Shown here: positions 46,051 through 54,999 of the stretch, one piece after another
How the letters are laid out: each line of letters opens with the position of its first letter
Numbering within the stretch: position 1 is the first letter of the stretch
Assembly: GCF_012933385.1 (NCBI RefSeq)
Contig: NZ_JABBPN010000008.1
Span: 1 to 64,000 of the forward strand
Length of the DNA stretch: 64,000 nucleotides
Direction: 5' to 3'
Origin: Paenibacillus lemnae
Lineage (GTDB): Bacteria; Bacillota; Bacilli; Paenibacillales; Paenibacillaceae
Translations under genes and position numbers: made by a program
Notes under the pieces: generated by a model
The model's database searches: none
The model's input: the letters and a program-made list of their open reading frames with translations, nothing else
Told to the model about the DNA's origin: nothing

Positions 46051-46452
46051 ATGAATGGGAAAATTAAATACTACTTGCTAGCAGGGGCTGCCGGTTTTGT
46101 GTTTACGTACCTGTTCAGCAGTGCCAACAATGTCTGGTCAACCGCGTTATATCGTGCCGGTATCGCTTTTGTCGTGTGGTTTCTGCTGGCATTGATTCTG
46201 GAAAGAGTGATTTCGGTAGTGTTCAGTCCGGTCAGCCCGAAAAACGATAATAAGCAGCAGGATCCGCGGGGTTCACAACTTGATCTGGCAACCCCTGCGG
46301 AAGATGACGAAGAGCTAATGCGCATCATGAAAAATGAACCGGCTGACAAGGCAGAAGAGGATGGGTTCACACCACTCTCTCCGCCAAAGCTGGTTACGAC
46401 TAAAAATCCTGAAGAACTGGCCAAGGCCGTTCGTCACCTGACGGAAAAATAA
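46051..46452 (+). CDS. two-helix membrane protein between cheD and sigD, unknown function
   Basis: A 133-residue protein I do not recognise. Two hydrophobic helices are seen at about 6-22 (YYLLAGAAGFVFTYLFS) and 35-57 (GIAFVVWFLLALILERVISVVF). A cytoplasmic-looking acidic tail with no clear motif follows. It starts 3 nt after cheD and ends 16 nt before sigD, so it is certainly cotranscribed. Nothing equivalent sits here in B. subtilis. A link to SigD or motor function is only suggested by position. Confidence 0.75.
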   Translation: MNGKIKYYLLAGAAGFVFTYLFSSANNVWSTALYRAGIAFVVWFLLALILERVISVVFSPVSPKNDNKQQDPRGSQLDLATPAEDDEELMRIMKNEPADKAEEDGFTPLSPPKLVTTKNPEELAKAVRHLTEK

Positions 46453-46467
46453 GGAGGGTGAAGGCAA

Positions 46468-47256
46468 TTGGACACACAAAAAGCTTCGACATTAAACTAT
46501 GCTGATTTGTGGTCAGCATGGAAGGAAGACGGTGATCTTGAAGCTAAAAAAAAGCTGATCGAGAATCACCTGCACATCGTTGACTATGTTTCTGGACGTT
46601 TGGCTATTGGCTTACCCCGAAACGTTTCCAAAGGGGATTTAGCAAGCAATGGCGTGATGGGCCTGATTGACGCCATCGATAAATTTGATTATAAACGGGG
46701 CCTTCAATTTGAAACCTATGCCTCTTGGCGGGTAAGGGGAGCTATTCTTGATTCTCTCCGGCAGGGGGATTGGGTGCCTCGCTCGGTACGAGAAAAAGCA
46801 AAAAAAATAGAATCGGCCTACCAGCAGCTGGAACAGAAGTATTTGCGGAATGTCAGCGATACAGAAATGAGCCAATTCCTTCAGGTTTCTGAAAAAGAAT
46901 TCAGACACATGCTGCAGGAAGTTGCGGTGATGACATTGAACTCCCTCGAAGATCCAATCCGAGAGGAAGAGTCGGAAACGCGGATGACACTTTTAGTCGA
47001 TGAGAAGGCAAAAAATCCAGATTATAAAGTCCATGAGTTTTATCTGAAGGAAGCATTGGTCAAGGGAATCGGCAAGCTGACCGAAAAGGAGAAGACAGTG
47101 GTGTCACTGTTGTATTTTGAGGATCTGTCTCTCAGTGAAATTGCCGAAGTGATGTCCCTGTCCCCATCACGAATATCACAGCTTCACTCGAAGGCGATTC
47201 TGCGTTTGAGAGGAGCTTTAGAAAAGGATAAAGAGCTTTTGATGCAAAATGATTGA
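46468..47256 (+). CDS. sigD: RNA polymerase sigma factor SigD (sigma-28, FliA type)
   Basis: A 262-residue protein. Region 2 reads GDLASNGVMGLIDAIDKFDYKRGLQFETYA in two adjoining parts, with RVRGAILDSLRQGDWVPRSV after it. Region 4 ends in LSEIAEVMSLSPSRISQLHS. It transcribes late flagellar, chemoreceptor and autolysin genes when released by FlgM. TTG start with AAGGAGGGTG. Its place near the end of the 31-kb operon makes its level sensitive to transcript length, as shown in B. subtilis. Confidence 0.97.
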   Translation: MDTQKASTLNYADLWSAWKEDGDLEAKKKLIENHLHIVDYVSGRLAIGLPRNVSKGDLASNGVMGLIDAIDKFDYKRGLQFETYASWRVRGAILDSLRQGDWVPRSVREKAKKIESAYQQLEQKYLRNVSDTEMSQFLQVSEKEFRHMLQEVAVMTLNSLEDPIREEESETRMTLLVDEKAKNPDYKVHEFYLKEALVKGIGKLTEKEKTVVSLLYFEDLSLSEIAEVMSLSPSRISQLHSKAILRLRGALEKDKELLMQND

Positions 47257-47285
47257 TGCTTGCCATGGAGAGAGGGGGTCTTGAA

Positions 47286-48695
47286 ATGTCTGTAGATTTT
47301 GCATTGGATAATTACTTTCAGATCACGATGTCAGATGATAAAGCCGTAGCTTATATTCAGCTTGTGAATTGGGAAGAAGGTTTCTCCTGCAATGCAGCAG
47401 CATTAGAGCAGTTTTTGGCAGACCAGCAGATACGATACGGGGTCCAGAAGGATGTCGTCGATCGGATTGTAACCCATACAGCGGAATATCAGCAGAGCAG
47501 AACGCCGATTGCCTACGCCACTCCACCAGTTCATGGGGAGAACGGAACCGTGGTTCTGGTGATGGATATGGCAAAAGCAGAAGACCATCGGCCGAAGGAA
47601 GTTGGTGACGGCAAGGTTGACCATAAGGAAATTACACAGCTTAGCAATGTAAAAAAAGGACAGCTGATTGCTTCTAAAATTCCTCCAAAGCCGGGAATTC
47701 CGGGAACAACGGTAACTGGAGAAGAAATCGCTTTCAAGCTTGGGAAAGAAGCACGTTTCAAAGTTGGCAAGAACGTTGTAGTTAGTCCGGACCAAAGTGC
47801 GATGTATGCCGCTATCGATGGACTTCTGACCAAAACGGAAAAAGGAAAAATCAATGTGTTTCCCGTATATGAAATCCATGGGGACGTAGATTACAGTGTC
47901 GGAAATATTGATTTTGTAGGTACTGTTGTGATCCGGGGGAATGTGCTGTCAGGTTTCAAGGTGAAGGCTGCAGGTGATATTCGGGTAACCGGATTCGTTG
48001 AAGGCGCTGAACTGGAGGCGGATGGTTCAATCGATATTTCCGGTGGTATCATCGGATATCACAAAGGCTGTATTAAAGCAGGCCAGCATGTGAAAAGCGC
48101 TTTTGTCCAAGATGGAAATGTGATATCGGGGGGAGATGTCACCGTATCACAGAGTATTATGCATTCCAATGTTAGAGCCGCTCAAAATGTTATATGCACT
48201 GGAGCCAAAGGATTGATTGTCGGAGGTGTTGTTCAAGCGGGCGAGAAAGTATCGACGCGGACAATCGGCAACAGTATGTCGACAGCGACGATAATTGAAG
48301 TTGGTGTGCTGCCTGAGCTTCGAAATGAACTCACAGACTTGAGAGGAAGGCTAAAACAGCAGCTGGATCAAATCGGCAAGACAGAAAAAGCACTGCATCT
48401 GCTCAATCAACTGGCCGCTGCCGGACAGCTCACACCTGAAAAGCTGGCTATGCGGATTAAATTGAATGCTACACATAAATCCAGTTTGTCTGATCAATCT
48501 CAAACGAAAGAACGTATCCTAGAAATCGAGCATATGCTTGAGGATACAGGCAAAGCCAGAGTTGAAGTAGCCCAAACCATTTATGGAGGCTCTAAAATTG
48601 TTATCGGCCGCTTTACGCGTTTTGTGAAGGATCCGGCACAACGGGTAACTTTTTATTACACAGAGGGCGACATCACGATGATCCCTCTGTTATAA
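47286..48695 (+). CDS. FapA family protein (DUF342), polymer-like beta-helix
   Basis: 469 residues. The N-terminal FapA domain (DVVDRIVTHTAEYQQSRTPIA) is followed by the glycine-rich DUF342 right-handed beta helix (about 200-340, with G-D-V, G-N-V and G-D-I turns such as GNVLSGFKVKAAGDIRVTGF). A coiled coil (about 340-430) and a short C-terminal part complete it. Related proteins affect flagellar polarity or motility. ATG 47286 is used (GAGGGGG site); an earlier in-frame ATG overlaps sigD without a site. Confidence 0.85.
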   Translation: MSVDFALDNYFQITMSDDKAVAYIQLVNWEEGFSCNAAALEQFLADQQIRYGVQKDVVDRIVTHTAEYQQSRTPIAYATPPVHGENGTVVLVMDMAKAEDHRPKEVGDGKVDHKEITQLSNVKKGQLIASKIPPKPGIPGTTVTGEEIAFKLGKEARFKVGKNVVVSPDQSAMYAAIDGLLTKTEKGKINVFPVYEIHGDVDYSVGNIDFVGTVVIRGNVLSGFKVKAAGDIRVTGFVEGAELEADGSIDISGGIIGYHKGCIKAGQHVKSAFVQDGNVISGGDVTVSQSIMHSNVRAAQNVICTGAKGLIVGGVVQAGEKVSTRTIGNSMSTATIIEVGVLPELRNELTDLRGRLKQQLDQIGKTEKALHLLNQLAAAGQLTPEKLAMRIKLNATHKSSLSDQSQTKERILEIEHMLEDTGKARVEVAQTIYGGSKIVIGRFTRFVKDPAQRVTFYYTEGDITMIPLL

Positions 48696-48748
48696 GAACT
48701 TTTGGTTTTATAAGGCGGTTACTCATGACAAAGATGAGGTGATGCAGC

Positions 48749-49060
48749 TTGAGTTTGAAATCCGTAGAATTGCAGATTGCCGTACACCGTACTAATGAAG
48801 CAGGAAGGATGCAGCAGGAATACCATCAGCGTCCTTCCCAGGATCAAGCTTTTTTGTCTGCTGAAGAAAACAAACAGAGCCGTGAAGCTTCTCAAAGAAG
48901 CGCAGAAGTGGATGAAACTGCAGAGTCTGCTGTGCGGGATGACGGAAGCAGCCGTTCACACCACCAGCTGGAGCAGGAGAAAAACCGTACTGGAGAACAG
49001 GAAACCTCACAGCCTGCAGATCATCCCTATAAAGGTCATCATCTCGATATATCGCTGTAA
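48749..49060 (+). CDS. small polar protein of the fla/che operon, unknown function
   Basis: A 103-residue, strongly hydrophilic protein (Gln, Glu, Ser, Arg, His-rich; no membrane helix). It has a folded-looking start (MSLKSVELQIAVHRTNEAGR) and a largely disordered rest. TTG 48749 has GAGGTGAT 6 nt upstream. It lies between the DUF342 gene and swrB in the same direction. An overlapping alternative frame at 48777-49079 lacks a ribosome site. I do not recognise a family beyond this context. Confidence 0.65.
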   Translation: MSLKSVELQIAVHRTNEAGRMQQEYHQRPSQDQAFLSAEENKQSREASQRSAEVDETAESAVRDDGSSRSHHQLEQEKNRTGEQETSQPADHPYKGHHLDISL

Positions 49061-49093
49061 GACATTTTTTCTACTGTAAAGGAGTTAACAGAT

Positions 49094-49621
49094 TTGGGTT
49101 CTTGGATTTATGTTGCGTTAATGGGTGTTGCAGCGCTGCTCTATGCGTGGATGCTGCCTAGGAATCAAGAGACACTGAAGTCATCAGAGCAGCTCGTCAA
49201 GGAAGTGGAAATAACCCTGGAGCAGTACATTGGCGAGATTCAATTGGAGAATGAACAGCTTGTGGAGCTGGTAGCCAAGATGAAACAAGAATTTATGGAT
49301 AAACAAGCGGTTCACCACCATGAACTGCGTGAGTATCAAGAACGGCTCTTGAAGCTGGAGCAGCAGCTGGGCAATACAGAATCCCGCTTATCAGCTGCTG
49401 AAACAGATATCAATGATGCCCAGATGAAGCTGGCTGCAGTTCTCACACCGGATATAACTGAACAAGCTGAGCGCTTACCGACGATCAAAGACCGGTATGG
49501 TCCCTTGTTTGAAATGCATCAGGAGGGAAAATCCATCGACATGATTGCCAAGTCGACCGGGATGCAGAGGGGCGAGGTGCAGCTGATCATTCAGCTGGCC
49601 AAGCAGGAGGAGTCCATATGA
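49094..49621 (+). CDS. swrB: SwrB-like membrane protein (YlxL)
   Basis: 175 residues. A TM at about 4-17, a long coiled coil (about 25-115) and a C-terminal helix-turn-helix-like part (IKDRYGPLFEMHQEGKSIDM then QRGEVQLIIQLAKQ) match the SwrB layout, and the position after sigD agrees. In B. subtilis SwrB promotes maturation of the flagellar export gate and swarming. TTG 49094 after GGAG. It overlaps the next gene by ATGA. Confidence 0.82.
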   Translation: MGSWIYVALMGVAALLYAWMLPRNQETLKSSEQLVKEVEITLEQYIGEIQLENEQLVELVAKMKQEFMDKQAVHHHELREYQERLLKLEQQLGNTESRLSAAETDINDAQMKLAAVLTPDITEQAERLPTIKDRYGPLFEMHQEGKSIDMIAKSTGMQRGEVQLIIQLAKQEESI

Positions 49622-50214
49622 TCAAAAACCGAATCTTTTGGAATGGTCTCGGCTTGGGTCTCATACTGGGAGCCGTACTGCTTCAGTTTATGATCTTGGG
49701 AGAACGCGGCATACAGCCTCAGGAGCCGGCAGCAGAAGAATGGAGCAGGGAAGAGCTTGAGCGGGCTGCAGAAACTCTTAATCTTCAGGTTAACGAGGTT
49801 TCGGAGGAGCTGCTGACAGAGGAGCAGTGGGCAGAGAAACAGGAGTCGTCGCAGCAGGCTGAAGAGCCGCAGACACCGGACAAGCCCAAGGCACCGGAAG
49901 CCGGCACGGCACCAAAAGCCAGCACGGCACCGAAAGCGACGGTACCTCCAAAGAACAGCGAGGCGGCAGTTCCTAAAGCTCCCACTCAACCTAAAGAAGC
50001 CAATATTCAATACAATATTCGTAATGGAAGCCATCTGAAAGACGTTGCTGCAGGTTTAAAGGAAGCCGGAGTCATTGATGATGAACAGGCATTCATTGCC
50101 GCTGCCACAAAGAAGAAAATCAACCTGTCAATCCAGCAGGGCATGTTCACCTTTAAACAGGGAGAGAGCTTTGACTCGATTATATCGAAAATCTCGAATA
50201 AAGCAGGCCAGTGA
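49618..50214 (+). CDS. membrane-anchored YceG/MltG-like domain protein, no transglycosylase domain
   Basis: 198 residues. An N-terminal TM at about 8-27 is followed by a charged stretch and a Pro/Ala/Lys repeat (TAPKAS, TAPKAT; about 95-130). The C-terminal 65 residues resemble the small LysM-like N-domain of YceG (NIRNGSHLKDVAAGLKEAGV then INLSIQQGMFTFKQGESFDS). The MltG catalytic domain is absent. It is the last gene of the operon, coupled to swrB. It could touch peptidoglycan or spore wall, but that is inference. Confidence 0.7.
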   Translation: MIKNRIFWNGLGLGLILGAVLLQFMILGERGIQPQEPAAEEWSREELERAAETLNLQVNEVSEELLTEEQWAEKQESSQQAEEPQTPDKPKAPEAGTAPKASTAPKATVPPKNSEAAVPKAPTQPKEANIQYNIRNGSHLKDVAAGLKEAGVIDDEQAFIAAATKKKINLSIQQGMFTFKQGESFDSIISKISNKAGQ

Positions 50215-50254
50215 ACGTCCATGCAGCCATCAACTGCCGGGCGTTTTTATTTTA
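50214..50254 (+). terminator. intrinsic terminator of the fla/che operon
   Basis: Arm 50214-50225 pairs with 50234-50244 (one bulge, one wobble), followed by TTTTATTTT. Confidence 0.75.
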
Positions 50255-50269
50255 GGCAATATAAATAAA

Positions 50270-50298
50270 TTGCATCATTATCATGGATATGATATATT
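50270..50298 (+). promoter_or_regulatory. SigA-type promoter of rpsB
   Basis: TTGCAT (50270-50275), 17-bp spacer, TATATT (50293-50298), with TG one base upstream of the -10 (extended -10). Transcription should start near 50305. Confidence 0.75.
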
Positions 50299-50304
50299 AA
50301 TTGA

Positions 50305-50410
50305 CGGTGTTAAAAACACACGCTGAGGAATCTCGTTAAGGGTGCTTTCAAAAGAAAGTTTTAACGGGAGATGAACTTAGCGGAGGGCACACAAAAAAAC
50401 CAAACTTAGG
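50305..50410 (+). ncRNA. structured rpsB mRNA leader, possible S2-binding regulator
   Basis: In the 5' leader GTGTT/AACAC forms a small hairpin (50307-50319). A longer element pairs 50330-50339 (ATCTCGTTAA) with 50361-50372 (TTAACGGGAGAT) around an inner CTTTC/GAAAG hairpin with a four-A loop. Such folded leaders are often bound by the encoded r-protein for feedback. I cannot confirm which known family it belongs to. Confidence 0.5.
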
Positions 50411-50422
50411 AGGTGTGTGAAG

Positions 50423-51121
50423 ATGGCAGTTATCTCCATGAAACAGCTCTTGGAAGCTGGGGTACACTTCGGTCACCAGACTCGTCGTTGGAACCCGAAA
50501 ATGGACAGATATATCTTCACTGAAAGAAACGGAATTTACATCATCGACCTGCAAAAAACGGTCAAGAAAGTGGAAGAAGCTTTTAACTTTGTAAAAGGCC
50601 TTTCCGCTGACAATGGAACGATCCTGTTCGTAGGTACAAAAAAACAGGCTCAAGATTCTGTGAAAGAAGAAGCAGAACGCTGCGGAATGTACTACATTAA
50701 CCAGCGTTGGTTGGGCGGAACCCTGACAAACTTCGAAACCATTCAAAAGCGTATTAACCGTCTGAAAGAACTTGAAAGATGGGAAGAAGACGGTACATTT
50801 GAAGTACTGCCTAAGAAAGAAGTAATCCTTCTCCGCAAAGAGAAAGATCGTCTTGAAAAATTCCTGGGCGGAATCAAGAACATGAAGGGCCTGCCTAGCG
50901 CACTGTTCATCATCGATCCTCGTAAAGAGCGTATCGCTGTTGCAGAAGCGCGCAAACTGGGTATCCCAATCGTAGGTATCGTTGATACCAACTGTGATCC
51001 TGACGAAATCGACTATGTAATTCCGGGCAATGACGACGCGATTCGTGCCGTTAAGCTGCTGACTGGTAAAATGGCCGATGCTGTTGTGGAAGCACATCAA
51101 GGTGAAGAAGGAACTGCCTAA
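50423..51121 (+). CDS. rpsB: 30S ribosomal protein S2
   Basis: A 232-residue protein: [30 protein letters not shown] and [20 protein letters not shown] are hallmarks. It joins the small subunit late, near S1-binding positions. ATG 50423 follows AGGAGGTG. Followed by a terminator and then tsf, as is typical. Confidence 0.98.
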   Translation: MAVISMKQLLEAGVHFGHQTRRWNPKMDRYIFTERNGIYIIDLQKTVKKVEEAFNFVKGLSADNGTILFVGTKKQAQDSVKEEAERCGMYYINQRWLGGTLTNFETIQKRINRLKELERWEEDGTFEVLPKKEVILLRKEKDRLEKFLGGIKNMKGLPSALFIIDPRKERIAVAEARKLGIPIVGIVDTNCDPDEIDYVIPGNDDAIRAVKLLTGKMADAVVEAHQGEEGTA

Positions 51122-51153
51122 TTAAGGCGCGCGTATATAGAATGAATTAAATG

Positions 51154-51198
51154 AAAAGGGTGGTTGGCAGGTGGATAACCTCTCACTGCCCTTTTTTT
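51154..51198 (+). terminator. terminator-like hairpin between rpsB and tsf
   Basis: AAAAGGG (51154-51160) pairs with CCCTTTT, with an inner GGCAG/CTGCC stem possible, and T7 follows. Partial termination here would make more S2 than EF-Ts. Confidence 0.75.
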
Positions 51199-51270
51199 AA
51201 GGTGTAATAGGTTCACATATACTTAACGACTTACAATTGAAAGTCAATTTAACCACTGGAGGGATTTCTA

Positions 51271-51921
51271 ATGGCAGTATCAGCTAGTGCGGTAAAAGAA
51301 CTTCGTGAAAGAACTGGAGCAGGTATGCTCGATTGCAAAAAAGCGCTTGACGAAACAAATGGCGACATCGACAAAGCGATTGCTTTGCTTCGTGAGAAAG
51401 GTTTGTCTGCAGCAGCAAGCAAGGCAGGCCGTGTTGCAACGGAAGGTGTAGTGGAATCTTACATTCACGGCGGTGGCCGTATTGGTGTTCTGGTTGAAAT
51501 CAACTGCGAAACCGACTTTGTAGGCAAAACAGACCAGTTCAAAGAGTTTGCTCGTGACATCGCTATGCACATTGCAGCGGCAAATCCGAAATATGTGCGT
51601 CGTGAAGAAGTTTCAACAGAAGAGCTTGAGAAAGAAAAAGAAATTTTGAAAGCTCAGGCACTGAACGAAGGCAAGCCTGAAAAAATCGTTGAGAAAATGG
51701 TTGAAGGCCGCATCAACAAGTACTATGAAGAGTACTGTCTCATGGAGCAATACTTCGTTAAGGATCCAGACAAAACGATCAGCACACTGTTGAACGAAAA
51801 AATCAGCACAATCGGTGAGAACATTTCTATCCGTCGTTTTGTACGTTTCGAACTGGGTGAAGGTCTGGAAAAGAAACAAGATAATTTCGTAGAAGAAGTT
51901 ATGGCTCAGGTGAATAAATAA
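51271..51921 (+). CDS. tsf: elongation factor Ts
   Basis: 216 residues, the short form of Firmicutes. The N-terminal UBA-like part ([20 protein letters not shown]) is followed by the TDFVG core ([18 protein letters not shown]). It exchanges GDP for GTP on EF-Tu. AACTGGAGGGA precedes the ATG. A palindromic stretch (51228-51245) lies in its leader. Confidence 0.97.
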   Translation: MAVSASAVKELRERTGAGMLDCKKALDETNGDIDKAIALLREKGLSAAASKAGRVATEGVVESYIHGGGRIGVLVEINCETDFVGKTDQFKEFARDIAMHIAAANPKYVRREEVSTEELEKEKEILKAQALNEGKPEKIVEKMVEGRINKYYEEYCLMEQYFVKDPDKTISTLLNEKISTIGENISIRRFVRFELGEGLEKKQDNFVEEVMAQVNK

Positions 51922-51941
51922 GCTGCAAATAGCTGACATAG

Positions 51942-51980
51942 AATAAAAGAGGCGGAACACTTTGTGTTCCTTCTTTTATA
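51942..51980 (+). terminator. intrinsic terminator after tsf
   Basis: The stem has GGAACAC/GTGTTCC (51954-51960 with 51964-51970) at the top and an A/T-rich base (AATAAAAGA with TCTTTTATA). It ends in a TTCTTTTATA tail. Confidence 0.75.
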
Positions 51981-52022
51981 AAGTGGATCTGAGACTGCCT
52001 CTTACAAGGGAGCTGTCTTTAA

Positions 52023-52765
<743 letters not shown>

Positions 52766-52766
<1 letters not shown>

Positions 52767-53320
52767 TGCCGCAAACGGTCAAGAAGAGTGCTGAAGAACG
52801 TATGGAAAAAGCAATTCTTTCTTTGAAACGAGACCTCGCTACCCTGCGTGCCGGAAGAGCCAGTACCGCCCTTCTGGATCGGATTCAGGTGGAGTATTAC
52901 GGAGCGCCGACGCCTGTCAGTCAGCTTGCCAACATTACAACTCCAGACCCGAGAACGCTGATGATTCAGCCTTGGGACAAAACTTCTCTTGGAGATATCG
53001 AGAAGGCAATTATGAAATCGGATCTTGGTCTTACACCAGCTAATGATGGTAACCAAATCCGCTTGTCGATTCCTCCACTGACAGAAGAGCGGAGAGCCGA
53101 GCTCGTGAAAATGACGAAGAAATTCGGTGAAGAAGCGAAAGTGGCCATCCGCAATATTCGCCGGGATGCGAACGATGACATCAAGAAAATGGAGAAAACG
53201 GACATTTCCGAGGACGAGTCCCGGAGACATCAGGACGATATCCAAAAGACGACGGATAAGTTTATCGCAGAAGTCGACAAAGTGCTCGTTGCCAAAGAAA
53301 AAGAGATTATGGAAGTATAG
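52766..53320 (+). CDS. frr: ribosome recycling factor
   Basis: A 184-residue protein with [35 protein letters not shown] and [16 protein letters not shown]. With EF-G it splits ribosomes after termination. It overlaps pyrH by one base. Confidence 0.98.
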
Positions 53321-53328
53321 AGACATTT

Positions 53329-53354
53329 GGCCCCTCCGTCAGCGGTGGGGTTTT
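53329..53354 (+). terminator. weak terminator-like hairpin between frr and uppS
   Basis: CCCCTCCG pairs with CGGTGGGG (one T-T mismatch) around TCAG, followed by TTTT, then GG. A longer AGAC/GTCT base is possible. It is probably only partly active. Confidence 0.5.
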
Positions 53355-53391
53355 GGTCTCTTTCAAGCAGAGTGATGCTGGAGGAAATAGA

Positions 53392-54159
53392 ATGATCAAA
53401 CGAGTTCGTTCGTGGTTAAATCGTGAGGACAGTCAGCCTGTGCGCGAGCTCTCATCGGATAACATTCCTGAGCATGTCGCCATCATCATGGATGGCAATG
53501 GACGATGGGCCAAGAGACGCGGGCTTCCGCGAATACTGGGACATCAAAACGGGATGAAAGCGGTAAAGAGAGCAGCAATTGCAGCAGATGATTTAGGGAT
53601 CAAGATATTAACAATGTATGCTTTTTCAACGGAAAACTGGAAACGTCCCAAAGATGAGGTCGATTTCCTGATGAAGCTTCCGCAAGAGTTTTTAGCCATT
53701 GAATTGGAAGAGCTTATCGAGAAAAATGTACGGGTTACCATGATGGGCCATCCGGAAGATCTTCCACCCCATACGCTGGAAGCGATGAAAGAGGCAGTAG
53801 CGAGAACGGCGAACAATGACGGGCTTGTTTTGAATTTTGCGTTGAATTATGGCAGCCGCAAAGAACTTACTCAATGTTTACAACGTATGGGGCAGGATAT
53901 AAGCCAAGGGACACTTTCTCCAGAGGATATTACAGAGGAATATATCGGATCCAGACTGCTTTCCGGCAATCTCCCGGATCCGGATCTGCTGATCCGTACC
54001 AGCGGCGAGCTGCGTCTCAGCAATTTTATGCTGTGGCAGCTGGCATACAGTGAACTGTGGTTCACAGATATACTTTGGCCTGAATTTTCAAGAGAGCATT
54101 TGATAGAGGCTGTTGCAGAATATCAACACAGAACACGCCGATATGGCGGTTTGACCTAG
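53392..54159 (+). CDS. uppS: undecaprenyl diphosphate synthase (isoprenyl transferase)
   Basis: A 255-residue cis-prenyltransferase: IIMDGNGRWAKRRGLPRILG at the catalytic Asp, YAFSTENWKRPKDEV, and DLLIRTSGELRLSNFMLWQL. It makes the C55 lipid carrier for peptidoglycan and teichoic acid. ATG 53392 follows GGAGG; the frame is open upstream to 53353 with no site. Confidence 0.97.
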   Translation: MIKRVRSWLNREDSQPVRELSSDNIPEHVAIIMDGNGRWAKRRGLPRILGHQNGMKAVKRAAIAADDLGIKILTMYAFSTENWKRPKDEVDFLMKLPQEFLAIELEELIEKNVRVTMMGHPEDLPPHTLEAMKEAVARTANNDGLVLNFALNYGSRKELTQCLQRMGQDISQGTLSPEDITEEYIGSRLLSGNLPDPDLLIRTSGELRLSNFMLWQLAYSELWFTDILWPEFSREHLIEAVAEYQHRTRRYGGLT

Positions 54160-54178
54160 TTATGGAGGTTGCAGTTTT

Positions 54179-54979
54179 ATGAAACAGCGGTTGATTACCG
54201 GGATAATTGCGGGTGTGCTTTTTCTCGGACTATGCTTTGCTGGCGGTCTCTGGTATCATCTTTTGATTTTTGCCATGTCCCTGATCGGGTTTTATGAGTT
54301 TGCAAAGATGGTTAAGATATCTCCCTTTGGAGGAACGGCAATTCTTGGCTACCTGGGAGTAGCGTGGTTTGTTTTTCCTTGGAATCTTTCGGGGATAGCG
54401 ATTCAGTTTACGTTTATTCAAGTGATATGGACGCTGTTGTTTCTCTTTCTGGTTGTTACCGTAATGAGTAAAAATAAAACCAACATTCAGCAGGTGTCTC
54501 TGCTGTTTCTGGGTACCGTCTATATCGGTGCAGGATTTGCTTACATTGCAGAATCTCGCAGCACGCCGGATGGACACGGCCTGTTTTGGACATTTCTTTT
54601 GTTTGCCAGCATTTGGGCCAGTGATGCGGGGGCATACTTTGTTGGTAAGAAGCTGGGGAAGATCAAGCTTTGGCCTGCAATCAGTCCTAACAAAACCGTT
54701 GAAGGGGCTCTCGGTGGTGTTGTAATTGCCGTGCTCGTATCAATCCTGTTCTCTCTTTTTTCAGACGGGATACTTCCGTTGGGAAATGCGGTGCTAATCG
54801 GGCTGGTCAGCGCGGTAATCGGACAACTGGGCGACTTGATTCAATCAGCGTATAAACGCGTGTACGGCATTAAGGATTCGGGGAGTATTCTCCCAGGCCA
54901 TGGCGGGATTCTGGATCGGTGTGACAGCTGGATCATTGTATTTCCGTTCGTTCATATTTGGGGGCTGCTGCCTTATTGA
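54179..54979 (+). CDS. cdsA: phosphatidate cytidylyltransferase
   Basis: A 266-residue protein with about seven helices and the signature region SPNKTVEGALGG through KDSGSILPGHGGILDRCDSW. It makes CDP-diacylglycerol for phospholipid synthesis. ATG follows TGGAGG. uppS-cdsA-dxr order is conserved. Confidence 0.97.
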   Translation: MKQRLITGIIAGVLFLGLCFAGGLWYHLLIFAMSLIGFYEFAKMVKISPFGGTAILGYLGVAWFVFPWNLSGIAIQFTFIQVIWTLLFLFLVVTVMSKNKTNIQQVSLLFLGTVYIGAGFAYIAESRSTPDGHGLFWTFLLFASIWASDAGAYFVGKKLGKIKLWPAISPNKTVEGALGGVVIAVLVSILFSLFSDGILPLGNAVLIGLVSAVIGQLGDLIQSAYKRVYGIKDSGSILPGHGGILDRCDSWIIVFPFVHIWGLLPY

Positions 54980-54999
54980 AGAAAGGAACATGTTAAACG

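Noticed and set aside
48777..49079. 100-residue alternative frame over the 48749 gene
   Set aside because: It has no ribosome site and starts inside a better-supported gene with GAGGTGAT.
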